A stretch of DNA of 64,000 nt from Flavobacterium crassostreae (GCF_001831475.1 NZ_CP017688.1:2542001-2606000); one strand, 5' to 3'. Numbered from the stretch's first letter, positions 17,572 through 27,326 are shown. Notes: generated from the sequence alone by a model not told the origin. Numbers and translations: made by a program.

Positions 17572-18600
17572 ATGGAAAAATTAGTCCTTTTTACACCCAA
17601 TGATCTTGCAAAGATAACAAATCATAGAAGCGGAGAAATAAAATTTGGTGAGAAAATGCTTACGGTACAAAAAGGAATTGACCCTATTTCTTTTCTAACT
17701 AACTGTGCAGCACAATATGTTTTGTTCGGAATCCCAGAAGACATTGGGGTTCGGGCCAATTTTGGCAGACCCGGAACAGCATCTGCCTGGCAAAATGCCA
17801 TAAAAAATATTGCCAACATACAACACAATCGTTTCAATAAAGGTAACGATATCTTAATATTGGGACATTTAGATGTTCTGGAACAAATGAAAGAAGTAGC
17901 CTCTCTTGATTTTAACGATATTGATGATCGATCTAAATTAAGTCAATTAGTACAACAAATAGATAAAGAGGTTGCGCATATTGTATTTCATATTGTCAAA
18001 TCTGGCAAAACACCGATTATTATTGGTGGGGGGCACAATAATTCTTACGGAAATATTAAAGGGACTGCCTTAGCCAAAGGCAAACCAATTAATGCCATTA
18101 ACTTTGATGCTCATTCGGATTTTAGAATTCTAGAAGGCCGCCACAGTGGCAATGGATTCTCTTATGCCTACGAAGAGGGGTTTTTAAACCACTATTTTAT
18201 TTTTGGGCTACACGAAAACTACACCTCCAAGAGCGTTTTGGATCTTATCAAAAAAACCGAAAACCGAGTACGATACACCACCTATGACAGCATCAATGTA
18301 AGAAAAGAAAAAGCCTTTGTACCCGAGATGGAAAATGCTCTAGATTTTATACAAACTGCTTTTTTTGGCCTCGAAATTGACTTAGATGCAATACCAAATA
18401 TTGCTAGTAGCGCCATGACTCCAAGCGGTTTTTCAGTAGAAGAACTTCGCCAATTTGTTTCTTTTTTTGGAAAAAATAAAAACGCCTCCTATTTGCATAT
18501 CTGTGAAGGAGCCCCAGATTTAGGAGAAGAAAAAAACAACCATTTAATAGGCAAACTCATTGCATATTTGGTTACTGATTTTATAAAATCCAACCAATAA
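17572..18600 (+). CDS. hutG: Formimidoylglutamase (arginase family)
   Basis: A 342-aa ureohydrolase that likely hydrolyses N-formimino-L-glutamate to glutamate and formamide, the step after HutI. The two-manganese site is seen in GGGHNNSYG, NFDAHSDFR and GLEIDLDAI. The Asn pair after GGGH and the DAHSDFR form, together with the nearby hutI, favour formimidoylglutamase over arginase or agmatinase. The N-terminus has FGIPEDIGVRANFGRPGT. A -7-like TATTTTTG lies at 17547-17554 without a -33 TTG at the usual distance. Substrate specificity is an inference from context. Confidence 0.87.
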   Translation: MEKLVLFTPNDLAKITNHRSGEIKFGEKMLTVQKGIDPISFLTNCAAQYVLFGIPEDIGVRANFGRPGTASAWQNAIKNIANIQHNRFNKGNDILILGHLDVLEQMKEVASLDFNDIDDRSKLSQLVQQIDKEVAHIVFHIVKSGKTPIIIGGGHNNSYGNIKGTALAKGKPINAINFDAHSDFRILEGRHSGNGFSYAYEEGFLNHYFIFGLHENYTSKSVLDLIKKTENRVRYTTYDSINVRKEKAFVPEMENALDFIQTAFFGLEIDLDAIPNIASSAMTPSGFSVEELRQFVSFFGKNKNASYLHICEGAPDLGEEKNNHLIGKLIAYLVTDFIKSNQ

Positions 18601-18698
18601 ACACTCCTTAATGGAGCCAAAAATTAACAAATGGATAAATAACACTACCTTTGTATCCTATCCTTGTACTTATTACAGGATATTTAATTATTATAAAT

Positions 18699-19958
18699 AT
18701 GTTATTCGAAGATTTATCCCTTTCAAAAAGTATTCAAAAAGCCGTATACGAACTAGGCTATACTAACCCTACTCCTATTCAAGAACAAGCAATCCCTTTA
18801 GTATTGGCAGGAAAAGATGTAATAGGTTGTGCACAAACAGGTACCGGAAAAACAGCTGCATTTGCTATACCAATTTTACACCAATTACACCGAATTGTAG
18901 GCTCTTCAAAAAAAGCCAAACAAATCCGAGCGCTAGTAGTGACTCCAACTAGAGAGTTGGCAGTACAAATTGGCCAGAGTTTTGATACGTATGCAAAATA
19001 TACCAACTTAACGCAACTAACCATTTTTGGTGGTGTATCCCAAAATCCACAAGTAGATACTCTAAAAAAAGGAGTCGATATTCTAATTGCTACCCCAGGA
19101 AGACTACTAGATTTACACAAACAAGGTTTTATTGATTTTGACCATTTGCATACCTTAGTATTGGATGAGGCAGACCAAATGCTGGATATGGGCTTTGTTA
19201 ATGATGTCAAAAAAATTGTTAAACTTACGCCTCAGAATAGACAAACTTTATTCTTCTCTGCAACCATGCCTATAGCAATTAGAGAACTTGCAGAGATGTT
19301 TTTGACCAAGCCCGAAACAGTAACAGTTTCTCCAGTATCCTCTACGGCGGAGAATGTCGAACAACGGGTATATTTTGTAGAAAAAACCGAAAAAAGAAAT
19401 CTGTTATATCATTTGATCCAAAATGACAATTTATCCAACGTGTTGATTTTTTCTAGAACCAAACACGGTGCAGATAATGTAGTAAAAGCGTTGCGCAAAA
19501 ACAACATTGCTGCTGAGGCAATTCATGGAGACAAATCACAAAATGCCAGACAAAGAGTCTTAGAGGCTTTTAAAAATAAAGAAGTAGGAGTGCTTGTAGC
19601 AACAGATATAGCTGCACGAGGGATTGATATTGATCAACTACCGTTTGTTATTAATTTTGACTTACCAAATATTCCCGAAACGTATGTGCATCGGATTGGA
19701 AGAACTGGGCGGGCTGGTAACGGCGGTATTGCTATTTCCTTTTGCAGCAAAGACGAACATGGCTACTGGAAAGATATTCAAAAATTAATAAAAGTAGATG
19801 TAGATATTGTTAAAGAACATCCTTATCCTTGGCAATCCGGAAGTCCCGAAACTGCTCCTGGAACTGCTACAAAACCAAAGAACTCTAACCGAAGTGGTGC
19901 TGCGCATAAATCAAGAAAATCTACTACATCTAAACAAAACAAAAAAAGATGGTATTAA
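18699..19958 (+). CDS. rhlE: DEAD-box ATP-dependent RNA helicase (RhlE type)
   Basis: A two-domain SF2 RNA helicase of 419 aa. Motifs in order: Q-motif with PTPIQEQAIP, motif I AQTGTGKTAAF, Ia PTRELA, Ib TPGRLLDL, II DEADQMLDMG, III SAT, IV FSRTKHGAD, V ATDIAARGIDI and VI HRIGRTGRAG. The C-terminal tail is basic and low-complexity (SRKSTTSKQNKKRW), as in RhlE relatives that act in ribosome assembly or mRNA decay. ATG at 18699 (MLFEDLSLS) is the family start; the frame is open further upstream. A -7-like TACCTTTG lies at 18646-18653, but no good -33 is seen. Confidence 0.93.
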   Translation: MLFEDLSLSKSIQKAVYELGYTNPTPIQEQAIPLVLAGKDVIGCAQTGTGKTAAFAIPILHQLHRIVGSSKKAKQIRALVVTPTRELAVQIGQSFDTYAKYTNLTQLTIFGGVSQNPQVDTLKKGVDILIATPGRLLDLHKQGFIDFDHLHTLVLDEADQMLDMGFVNDVKKIVKLTPQNRQTLFFSATMPIAIRELAEMFLTKPETVTVSPVSSTAENVEQRVYFVEKTEKRNLLYHLIQNDNLSNVLIFSRTKHGADNVVKALRKNNIAAEAIHGDKSQNARQRVLEAFKNKEVGVLVATDIAARGIDIDQLPFVINFDLPNIPETYVHRIGRTGRAGNGGIAISFCSKDEHGYWKDIQKLIKVDVDIVKEHPYPWQSGSPETAPGTATKPKNSNRSGAAHKSRKSTTSKQNKKRWY

Positions 19959-20015
19959 ATTTTAGTAGGTTTTATTACAAAGAGCCTAGTGGGTTTTAAC
20001 ACCATTGCAAACATA

Positions 20016-20048
20016 AAAGCCTTAAACAAATATATTGTTTAAGGCTTT
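20016..20048. terminator. Bidirectional terminator between the helicase and first DAACS gene
   Basis: A stem of about 14 bp (AAGCCTTAAACAA with TTGTTTAAGGCTT) around TATA has a T-run on the plus side and an A-run before it. Confidence 0.85.
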
Positions 20049-20070
20049 TTTTACATCTAATTTGTACTGT

Positions 20071-21345
20071 TTAGTCTTTAGAAAAATGTAATTTATCCAC
20101 CGATTTCGCTACAATAGTTGCAATAGTAGCGTCACTGGTTACATTTACCACCGTTCTACACATATCCAAAGGCCTATCAATGGCAAAAATAAGCGCTAGT
20201 CCTGCCTCTGGAATTCCGGCTTGTCCTAAAACAATTACCAACATAACGATACCTGCACTAGGCACTGCAGCAGAACCTATAGAAGCCAAAGTTGCCGTAA
20301 CTACAATCATTAATTGTGTATGAAAATCTAAAGGATACGGAAGCATTGCTTGAGCAATAAAGAGCGCTGCAACTGCTTGGTACAAACTGGTACCATCCAT
20401 ATTAACGGTAGCGCCTAAAGGCAACACAAAACTGGACACCTCATCATCCACACCTAAATCCGTAACACACTCCATAGTAACAGGCAGTGTAGCGGCACTA
20501 GAGCTAGTAGAAAAGGCTAGCAACTGTGCTGGAGCAATTGCTTTAAAAAATTTTAAAGGACTCACTCTTGCAAAAACCATCAATAATAGAGGGTAAAAAA
20601 TAAAAGTCATAAACGCCAAGCCTAATAATACGGTTAATCCATAAATACCTAACGCACCCAAGGTACTAAAATCAGGAATTTCGACCATGAGAGCAGCCAT
20701 GAGAGCAAATACGCCATACGGTGAAAAAAGCATGATGAGATCAATTATTTTCATAATAACCGCATTTAGTCCTTTAAAAAAATCAATCACTGGTTTTGCT
20801 TTTTCTTCTTCAATTAAAATAAGTCCTATTCCAATTAAAATAACAAACAAAATGACTTTAAGCATGCTTCCGTTATCTGATAATGCTGCAAAAAAATTAT
20901 CCGGCACACTGTCTATTAAAGGTTGTAATGGCCCATTTGTTTTTGCAGAACTTGCCATGGCTATTTTTTGGTTTGCATCTGTAGAATAATGTGCCAACAA
21001 AGAAAGTCGGGACTCGTTATTAATATAGCTTCCGGGTTGAATACTATTTGCCAGCCCTAAACCTATTATTACCGCCACCATAGTAGAACACAAATAAAAC
21101 AACACGGTTCTTCCTCCAAGCTTAGAAATTTTAGAAATATCTTTTAAATCAGACAACCCAACAATCAAAGAGACTACAATTAAAGGGACTGCGATCATTT
21201 TTAATAAGTTGATAAAAATAGTACCAAATGGCTTGATCCAATCTATAACAACCGCAGTAAGGCTTAGGTTTTTCATTAGTATTCCAAAGGCCAATCCTAA
21301 GGCCATGGCAATAAGGATCTTCCAGTGCAAAGCTATTTTTTTCAT
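20071..21345 (-). CDS. Dicarboxylate/amino acid:cation symporter (DAACS family)
   Basis: A 424-aa secondary transporter of the glutamate/aspartate/C4-dicarboxylate family. About eight membrane helices and two re-entrant hairpins are expected. Hairpin 1 has STSSSAATLPV. Helix 7 has LPLGATVNMDGTSLYQ, with the sodium and substrate ligand motif NMDGT. Hairpin 2 has GSAAVPSAGIVML. Helix 8 has AIDRPLDMCRTVVNVTSDA, with the substrate-binding Asp. Substrate (glutamate, aspartate or dicarboxylate) cannot be fixed from sequence. A second member of the family lies directly upstream on the same strand, and a 15-bp hairpin sits 18 bases before this start codon. Confidence 0.92.
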   Translation of the reverse strand: MKKIALHWKILIAMALGLAFGILMKNLSLTAVVIDWIKPFGTIFINLLKMIAVPLIVVSLIVGLSDLKDISKISKLGGRTVLFYLCSTMVAVIIGLGLANSIQPGSYINNESRLSLLAHYSTDANQKIAMASSAKTNGPLQPLIDSVPDNFFAALSDNGSMLKVILFVILIGIGLILIEEEKAKPVIDFFKGLNAVIMKIIDLIMLFSPYGVFALMAALMVEIPDFSTLGALGIYGLTVLLGLAFMTFIFYPLLLMVFARVSPLKFFKAIAPAQLLAFSTSSSAATLPVTMECVTDLGVDDEVSSFVLPLGATVNMDGTSLYQAVAALFIAQAMLPYPLDFHTQLMIVVTATLASIGSAAVPSAGIVMLVIVLGQAGIPEAGLALIFAIDRPLDMCRTVVNVTSDATIATIVAKSVDKLHFSKD

Positions 21346-21363
21346 AGTAGTATTTTAATTAAA

Positions 21364-21415
21364 TAATCCGTTATATTCAGACCTAAAAAACCCAAGGACA
21401 GAATATAACGGATTA
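21364..21415 (-). promoter_or_regulatory. Stem-loop just upstream of the first DAACS gene
   Basis: A perfect 15-bp stem (21364-21378 with 21401-21415, core TAATCCGTTATATTC) has a 22-base loop and ends 18 bases before the start codon of the gene at 20071-21345. It could terminate the upstream DAACS gene, but it lies about 120 bases past that stop and has only a weak U-tract. A leader hairpin is equally possible. Confidence 0.5.
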
Positions 21416-21533
21416 CAATCTAATAATAAAAAAAAAGAAACTATATACTAATGTGTTTTTTAACAGAAATAGGCACGGTATACTGCCTAAAATTCTTAAA
21501 AAAGGAGTTATTTTAAATGAAAAAATCCTCTAT

Positions 21534-22814
21534 TTATCCCAAAATACTTTCTTCCTCATGCTTGCCTTCTTCCCATTTACCTACTACCGAAGTAGCTAAG
21601 GCATTTCCTAAAACATTGGTAGCACTTCTAAACATATCACAAAAATGATCAATAGGCAGTATCAAAGCAATCCCTTCTACCGGAATATCAAACATACCAC
21701 ATGTAGCAGCAACTACAACTAGACTGGCTCTAGGCACACCGGCAATTCCTTTGCTGGTTAGCATCAGTACCAAAAGCATGGTCATTTGAGTTCCTAAATC
21801 CAAGTCTATACCATAGGCTTGGGCAATAAAAATACTTGCAAAGGTCATGTACATCATGCTTCCATCAAGGTTAAAAGAGTACCCTAAAGGCAGCATAAAA
21901 GAGACAATTTTGTCTTTGATCCCAAAACGCTCTAACTCTTCGGTCAGTTTTGGAAAAACAGCTTCGCTGCTAGTGGTACCAAAAGCAATAATTAGAGGAC
22001 TTACAATTCGTTTTAAAAGAATGGTCATCCTGCTTTTTAAAAACAAATATCCTACTGCTATTAATAAAACCCAAAGAGAAGATATCCCAATTAAAAAAGA
22101 GCCAAAAAATTTAAAATACGTAAGTGCCAGTTCTTGAAAATCTCGCACCGCAAAAACGCCTGCAATGGCACCAAAAACACCTATAGGGGCAAAGTTCATC
22201 ACATAGTTAACCATCTTTAAGATGATGTGCGAAGTCTTGTCTAGTGCCGAAACTACTGGTTTTGCGTAATCTCCTATGGAAGCCGCTGCTAATCCAAAGA
22301 ATATAGAAAACACCACAATTTGCAAAATTTCATTGGTTGCCATTGCTTCAAAAATACTTTTAGGAACAATGTGTTCTATAAAATTTTCAAAAGAAATACT
22401 CTTGGTTTTATCGGCAACCTCAGATGCAGTACTCAAGTCTATGTGAGCCAAGTGTAAACCGGTTCCGGGTTTCAAAATATTGACAAAAAACATTCCTAAT
22501 AACAACGAAATAAACGAAGCGGTAAAAAACCATCCTAAGGCCTTACCTCCTATTCTACCTACAGCACTAACGTTTCCTAATTTTGCAATACCTACCACTA
22601 GTGTGGTAAATACTAAAGGTGAAATTATCATTTGTACCAATCGGATAAAAACAGTGGCTAGTATTTTTATTCGGTTGCTAAAAACTAGCGCGTCGGCATC
22701 CGAGATGGTATTGTGAATAATAATTCCTAAAACGCCTCCTAATAGCATTGCAATTAGAATTTGTGTTGTTAGGTTGGATAAAAAAGACGGCTTTTTGGGT
22801 GGTGTGTTATGCAT
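21534..22814 (-). CDS. Dicarboxylate/amino acid:cation symporter (DAACS family), second member
   Basis: A 426-aa paralogue of the adjacent transporter, clearly diverged. Hairpin 1 reads FGTTSSEAVFPKLTEEL instead of the SSSAATLP form. Helix 7 has LPLGYSFNLDGSMMYM (NLDGS in place of NMDGT), hairpin 2 GIAGVPRASLVV, and helix 8 PIDHFCDMFRSATNVLGN. These differences suggest another substrate than its neighbour; this group includes C4-dicarboxylate and glutamate carriers. The C-terminus is short and acidic (EEGKHEEESILG). A long hairpin lies 31 bases before its start codon. Confidence 0.91.
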   Translation of the reverse strand: MHNTPPKKPSFLSNLTTQILIAMLLGGVLGIIIHNTISDADALVFSNRIKILATVFIRLVQMIISPLVFTTLVVGIAKLGNVSAVGRIGGKALGWFFTASFISLLLGMFFVNILKPGTGLHLAHIDLSTASEVADKTKSISFENFIEHIVPKSIFEAMATNEILQIVVFSIFFGLAAASIGDYAKPVVSALDKTSHIILKMVNYVMNFAPIGVFGAIAGVFAVRDFQELALTYFKFFGSFLIGISSLWVLLIAVGYLFLKSRMTILLKRIVSPLIIAFGTTSSEAVFPKLTEELERFGIKDKIVSFMLPLGYSFNLDGSMMYMTFASIFIAQAYGIDLDLGTQMTMLLVLMLTSKGIAGVPRASLVVVAATCGMFDIPVEGIALILPIDHFCDMFRSATNVLGNALATSVVGKWEEGKHEEESILG

Positions 22815-22845
22815 TGGATGTTTAGAGTGTTGCTTATTTAGAAGT

Positions 22846-22898
22846 ACACCCTGTTTTAGACTTTTATTTTAAGTAAATAAAAGTACAAAACAGGGTGT
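22846..22898. terminator. Long two-part hairpin between aroC and the second DAACS gene
   Basis: Outer stem of 12 bp (ACACCCTGTTTT, 22846-22857, with 22887-22898), a 2x2 internal loop, inner stem of 10 bp (22860-22869 with 22875-22884) and a 5-base loop. It follows the aroC stop by 8 bases, the place of a terminator. However, the T-run (22901-22908) is on the plus-strand side, and the minus-strand exit has no U-tract. Confidence 0.5.
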
Positions 22899-22906
22899 TG
22901 TTTTTT

Positions 22907-23983
22907 TTAAAGATTAGAAGTCGTGCTGTAGGTTTTATTTATTAGATAAAAATCTGCCAAAACAATGGCAGCCATAGCCTCTACTATTGGCACTGCACGA
23001 GGCACTACACATGGGTCATGACGGCCTTTTCCTGTCATGTCGGTAATAGTTCCTTTAGTATCTAATGATGCTTGTTTTTGCATAATGGTGGCTACAGGCT
23101 TAAAGGCAACTCTAAAATAGATATCCATACCGTTGCTAATACCGCCTTGAATACCACCAGAGAGATTGGTTTGCGTAGTACCATCAGTGTTGTATAAATC
23201 ATTATGTTCGCTCCCTTTCATCTTAGCACCACAAAAACCGCTACCATACTCAAAGCCTTTTACCGCATTAATGGATAGCATTGCTTTGCCTAATTCTGCA
23301 TGGAGTTTGTCAAAAACAGGCTCTCCAAGACCTATAGGCACGTTTTGAATTACACAAGTTACGGTTCCTCCTACGGTATCTCCTTGTTTTCTAATATCTC
23401 GTATATAGTCTTCCATAACTACTGCTGCCTCTTCGTCAGGACAACGCACGGGGTTGTTTTCGATTTTAGAAAAATCCAATTCTTGGTATGGTTTTTCTAA
23501 AAAAATAGGCCCTACAGAAGACACATAGGCATGAATTTTTATACCCGACAACATTTGTTTTGCAACTGCACCAGCTACCACTCTACTAGCGGTTTCGCGA
23601 GCAGAACTTCTACCGCCACCGCGATAATCTCTTACGCCATATTTTTTGTCATAGACATAATCGGCATGACTGGGTCTATAATTATCTTTTATGTGAGAAT
23701 AATCATCCGATTTTTGATTGGTATTTGGTATAACAAAACCAATAGGTGTACCGGTTGTTTTGCCTTCAAAAATTCCGGATAAAAACTGCACGTCATCTGG
23801 CTCTTTGCGCTGTGTAACAATTGCAGATTGTCCGGGTTTTCTTCTAGACATATCTAACTGAATTGCCTGCAAGTCTAATGTAATTCCTGGTGGGCAACCA
23901 TCTATAATTCCTCCTAGAGCCTCACCGTGTGATTCACCAAAAGTGGTGATTTTAAATAGTGTTCCGTAGCTATTTCCTGCCAT
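22907..23983 (-). CDS. aroC: Chorismate synthase
   Basis: Last common step of aromatic amino acid synthesis: converts EPSP to chorismate using reduced FMN. Signature regions are [18 protein letters not shown] at the N-terminus, [34 protein letters not shown] and the C-terminal [18 protein letters not shown]. The length of 358 aa is normal. It is monocistronic in appearance, with a 182-bp AT-rich divergent region to the LpxH-like gene. No other shikimate gene is in the window. Confidence 0.97.
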   Translation of the reverse strand: MAGNSYGTLFKITTFGESHGEALGGIIDGCPPGITLDLQAIQLDMSRRKPGQSAIVTQRKEPDDVQFLSGIFEGKTTGTPIGFVIPNTNQKSDDYSHIKDNYRPSHADYVYDKKYGVRDYRGGGRSSARETASRVVAGAVAKQMLSGIKIHAYVSSVGPIFLEKPYQELDFSKIENNPVRCPDEEAAVVMEDYIRDIRKQGDTVGGTVTCVIQNVPIGLGEPVFDKLHAELGKAMLSINAVKGFEYGSGFCGAKMKGSEHNDLYNTDGTTQTNLSGGIQGGISNGMDIYFRVAFKPVATIMQKQASLDTKGTITDMTGKGRHDPCVVPRAVPIVEAMAAIVLADFYLINKTYSTTSNL

Positions 23984-24165
23984 TCTTTTTAGTTTTGAAC
24001 AAATGTAATATTTTAGTTCAAAGTTAGAAAGCTTAAACTTTAAACTTTTTTGTTAAAAACGGTATTATTTAGCATTTTCTTAATATTAATAGCAAAACAA
24101 TAACCTTAAGCTTAAGTTAATCTGTTTCAAATTGGATTAATTTGCTAAAATCAAATTAAAATCCA

Positions 24166-25023
24166 TTGAAAAAAAGAAAAGTTGAATTGGTTGTAATTTC
24201 TGACTTACACTTAGGTACTTATGGTTGCCATGCATTAGAACTTAACAAATACCTATCCTCCATTAGACCTAAAACTTTAGTGCTAAATGGAGACATTATT
24301 GACATCTGGCAATTCAGAAAGTCTTATTTTCCAAAAACGCATTTAAAAGTTATTCAAAAAATAATAAGTTTTGCCTCCAAAGGGACCAAAGTATATTATA
24401 TAACCGGAAACCACGATGAAATGCTCCGGAAGTTTAGTGATATGAATATGGGTAATATATCCTTAGTAGATAAATTAGTCCTAGAATTGGATGGAAAGAA
24501 AGCATGGATTTTTCATGGCGATATTTTTGATGCTTCTGTAAATCATGCCAAATGGATTGCCAAACTAGGCGGTATTGGATACGATTATCTTATTTTGTCC
24601 AACCGATTTATCAACTGGTGCTTACAAAAGATAGGAAAAGAACCCTACTCTTTTTCTAAAAAAATAAAAGCTAGCGTTAAGAAAGCAGTAAAGCATATTT
24701 CGGATTTTGAAGAAACAGCAACCGAATTAGCCATTGAGAATGCCTACGATTATGTTTTGTGTGGTCATATACACGAACCTAAAATTTTAAAGAAAGAAAA
24801 TAAAAACGGCAGTACTTTGTACTTAAATTCTGGGGATTGGGTCGAAAACTTAACTGCTTTAGAATACAACAATAAACGCTGGAAAATGTACCGTTATGAA
24901 GCTTCTAATTTTACAGAGGAAGAAGACGAAGAAAATTTGCTAGAAATGGAAGATCTATTAAGTGGTCAGGCATTAAGTTCTTTTATTTTAGAAAACAAAA
25001 AAAAACATTTGCCCTTGCTATAA
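24166..25023 (+). CDS. LpxH-like metallophosphoesterase (UDP-2,3-diacylglucosamine diphosphatase)
   Basis: A calcineurin-like phosphoesterase of 285 aa. The two-metal motifs are complete: ISDLHLG, NGDIIDIW, TGNHDEML, FHGDIFD and CGHIHEP. The closest named role is UDP-2,3-diacylglucosamine hydrolysis in lipid A synthesis, at the cytoplasmic face of the inner membrane; Bacteroidota carry more than one such homologue, so the substrate is an inference. A helical insert (about residues 140-185) may be the lipid-binding cap. No ATG is available near the start. TTG at 24166 gives LKKRKVELVVISD, which places the fold at the right distance. Confidence 0.8.
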   Translation: MKKRKVELVVISDLHLGTYGCHALELNKYLSSIRPKTLVLNGDIIDIWQFRKSYFPKTHLKVIQKIISFASKGTKVYYITGNHDEMLRKFSDMNMGNISLVDKLVLELDGKKAWIFHGDIFDASVNHAKWIAKLGGIGYDYLILSNRFINWCLQKIGKEPYSFSKKIKASVKKAVKHISDFEETATELAIENAYDYVLCGHIHEPKILKKENKNGSTLYLNSGDWVENLTALEYNNKRWKMYRYEASNFTEEEDEENLLEMEDLLSGQALSSFILENKKKHLPLL

Positions 25024-25124
25024 ACTACGTGTGGTATAGTTACAAATTTTATAACTTTTTATAATTAAAACATAATCCTAAAGCACAACTTTATAGTACT
25101 TTTGGAAACAAACAAAAGTATATT

Positions 25125-25634
25125 ATGAAAAAACGTATTATATCAGCATGTATGCTCGGATTTGCGGTATTCTCTGTTCAGGCGCAAGATATTTCTAAAA
25201 ACGCATTAGGTCTTCGTTTAGGAAGTAATGACGGTTTTGGCGGTGAAGTTTCTTACCAAAGAGGCTTGTCTGGCAACAACAGATTAGAATTGGATTTGGG
25301 TTGGCGAAACAGCGAGCATACAGATGCCATAAAATTGGCCGGAATTTACCAATGGGTTTGGAATATTGATCAAGGCTTTAATTGGTATGCAGGTGTAGGA
25401 GGTGGATTAGCCAATGCTAGTAACCAATACAGATATAAAAACAAAGAAAATTTTGGCAAAACATACAAAGAGAGCTATACGTATTTATTTGCAGCGGGAG
25501 ATATCGGGATTGAATACAACTTTGATATTCCGCTATTGCTTTCTTTAGATTTTAGACCCGAGATTTATTTTAATGACAAAGTGGCTAATAGTTTTGGTCC
25601 GGATATCGCTCTTGGTGTACGGTACCAATTTTAA
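25125..25634 (+). CDS. Small outer-membrane β-barrel-like protein
   Basis: A 169-aa exported protein with a Sec signal peptide (cleavage after VQAQ, near residue 21). The mature part has alternating β-strand patterns such as LGLRLGSNDGFGGEVSYQRG, NRLELDLGWRN and GVGGGLANASN. It ends in ALGVRYQF, with the terminal Phe typical of BAM substrates. The size fits an eight-stranded barrel. A -7-like TACTTTTG lies at 25097-25104. The specific function is unknown. Confidence 0.75.
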   Translation: MKKRIISACMLGFAVFSVQAQDISKNALGLRLGSNDGFGGEVSYQRGLSGNNRLELDLGWRNSEHTDAIKLAGIYQWVWNIDQGFNWYAGVGGGLANASNQYRYKNKENFGKTYKESYTYLFAAGDIGIEYNFDIPLLLSLDFRPEIYFNDKVANSFGPDIALGVRYQF

Positions 25635-25667
25635 AACTACTTTGTTATCTAACAAAATGTAGACTAT

Positions 25668-25704
25668 AAATGCCTCAAATAGATGCGATCTATCTGAGGC
25701 ATTT
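25668..25704. terminator. Bidirectional terminator between the barrel protein and the PrcB-like lipoprotein
   Basis: AAATGCCTCA pairs with TGAGGCATTT, with an inner ATAGAT/ATCTAT stem. T follows on the plus side and A precedes it. Confidence 0.8.
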
Positions 25705-25705
25705 T

Positions 25706-26134
25706 TTATTTAATAATAATTTCTTTCTTTGAATTTATTTTCACCACACAAAAAGGATACACCCTGCTTTGCATAAGCTGTGCTGCCGATTCTGGTATGG
25801 TTTCTTTAACTGTTACAATAATATTTTTATCGGTTTGGGTTACATTTTCTACTCCAATTGCATATCCTGAGGTATTTTTTTCTCCCATATTTAGAATCAA
25901 AAAATTAGAAACAATAAGATCCGATGCTTTTATTTTGTTTTTTAAGAGAGGATCCTTTTGCAACATTTTAATTTCATTTGGTTCTGAAAGGATTTCATAA
26001 AACCGAATACTAGCGCCTCCATTTTCTTGTTGGGTCAAAACTTGGTACAAACCCAAAGAATGGTCTGTAGGTTTTGGAACTCCCGTACAAGAAAACTGTA
26101 GACAGAATAAAAAGAATAGTAGAAATTTTTTCAT
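25706..26134 (-). CDS. Lipoprotein with a PrcB-C-like domain
   Basis: A 142-aa predicted lipoprotein: signal peptide with lipobox LQFSC, then a β-rich domain. The stretch SGYAIGVENVTQTDKN, IIVTVKETIPES and YPFCVVKI resembles the C-terminal domain of PrcB, a treponemal protease-complex subunit. No protease gene is adjacent. ATG at 26134 (MKKFLLFF) is preferred over an upstream ATG at 26176 because it begins the signal peptide. It starts 58 bases after the bshA stop on the same strand, so the two may be co-transcribed. Domain assignment is by recall and moderate. Confidence 0.7.
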   Translation of the reverse strand: MKKFLLFFLFCLQFSCTGVPKPTDHSLGLYQVLTQQENGGASIRFYEILSEPNEIKMLQKDPLLKNKIKASDLIVSNFLILNMGEKNTSGYAIGVENVTQTDKNIIVTVKETIPESAAQLMQSRVYPFCVVKINSKKEIIIK

Positions 26135-26192
26135 GGTTGTGTTTAAAAAATAATACCTCTTCCAAATTAATAGCACGTGCTGTGTGGTTATT

Positions 26193-27326
26193 TTAAGAGT
26201 GTTTTTTTATTGCTTTTTGGTATAAAGCGACATATAGAGGCAAAATGTTTTTAATATCAAATCTTTTGGCTACTTGGAGTGCATTTTTTTTAAATTCAGA
26301 AAGTATGGTTTCGTCTTTTAAAATTTTTATAGCATTTTGAGCCATTTCATCTACCGCTCCTACTGCGCTCAAATAGCCCGAAAGGCCTTCAAAATTAACT
26401 TCAGGCAAACCACCCGAATTGCTAGAAATAACCGGAACTCCCCAAGCCATTGCTTCTAAGGCTGCCAAACCAAAGCTCTCTGTTTCTGATGGCAATAAAA
26501 ACAAATCGGTATAACTGAGTATTTTATCTATTTCGTTACTGTTTCCAAAAAAGATAACTTTGTCTTGAATACCAAGTTCTTGACATAAATTTTCGGCTTT
26601 CTCTTTCTCAGGACCATCGCCAACCATCATTAATTTAGAGGGTATTTCTTGCTGGATTTTATAAAAAATCCTGATAATATCCGGGATGCGCTTTACTTTT
26701 CTAAAATTACTAATATGCGTAATTATGCGCTCTTCGGACTTAGCCATTGCAGATCGGTGGCAGGGAATGTTGGGGTCGTTGGTGTTTTTGTCTAATTCTA
26801 TAAAATTAGGAATAACATGGATTTCTTTTTTTATATTAAAAAGTTTGTAGGTATCGTCTTTCAAGCTTTGGGACACAGAGGTAACCACATCGGATTTATT
26901 GATACTAAAACTTACTGCAGGTTTGTAATGCGGATGGTTTCCTACTAGGGTTATATCGGTTCCGTGTAGTGTGGTCACCATTGGAATGCGTATGCCTTCA
27001 CTTTTTAGCATTTGCTTGGCCATGTATCCTGCATAGGCATGCGGAATGGCATAATGCACATGCATGATTTCTATTTTGTGTAACTTAACCATATCTACTA
27101 GTTTACTCGAAAGAGCAAGTTCATAAGGCTGGTAATGAAACAACGGATATTCTGGCACATTTACCTCATGGTAGTGCACATTTGCATTTAATAAGGCTAA
27201 ACGCACGGGTTGTCTATAGGTAATAAAATGAATTTCGTGCCCTTGGCGTGCTAATTCAAGCCCTAATTCTGTGGCAACTACGCCACTCCCACCAAAGGTT
27301 GGGTAACAAACTATTGCAATTTTCAT
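26193..27326 (-). CDS. bshA: N-acetyl-alpha-D-glucosaminyl L-malate synthase (bacillithiol synthesis)
   Basis: A GT4 glycosyltransferase that joins UDP-GlcNAc and L-malate, the first step of bacillithiol synthesis. The 377-aa protein has the BshA-typical N-terminus YPTFGGSGVVATELGLELA with HEIHFITYRQPVRL, the central HVHYAIPHAYAGYMAK and TTLHGTDITLVG, and the GT4 nucleotide-sugar motif PSETESFGLAALEAMAWG. These are more specific than generic GT4 features. bshB and bshC are not in the window, which is normal in this group. Confidence 0.93.
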   Translation of the reverse strand: MKIAIVCYPTFGGSGVVATELGLELARQGHEIHFITYRQPVRLALLNANVHYHEVNVPEYPLFHYQPYELALSSKLVDMVKLHKIEIMHVHYAIPHAYAGYMAKQMLKSEGIRIPMVTTLHGTDITLVGNHPHYKPAVSFSINKSDVVTSVSQSLKDDTYKLFNIKKEIHVIPNFIELDKNTNDPNIPCHRSAMAKSEERIITHISNFRKVKRIPDIIRIFYKIQQEIPSKLMMVGDGPEKEKAENLCQELGIQDKVIFFGNSNEIDKILSYTDLFLLPSETESFGLAALEAMAWGVPVISSNSGGLPEVNFEGLSGYLSAVGAVDEMAQNAIKILKDETILSEFKKNALQVAKRFDIKNILPLYVALYQKAIKKHS

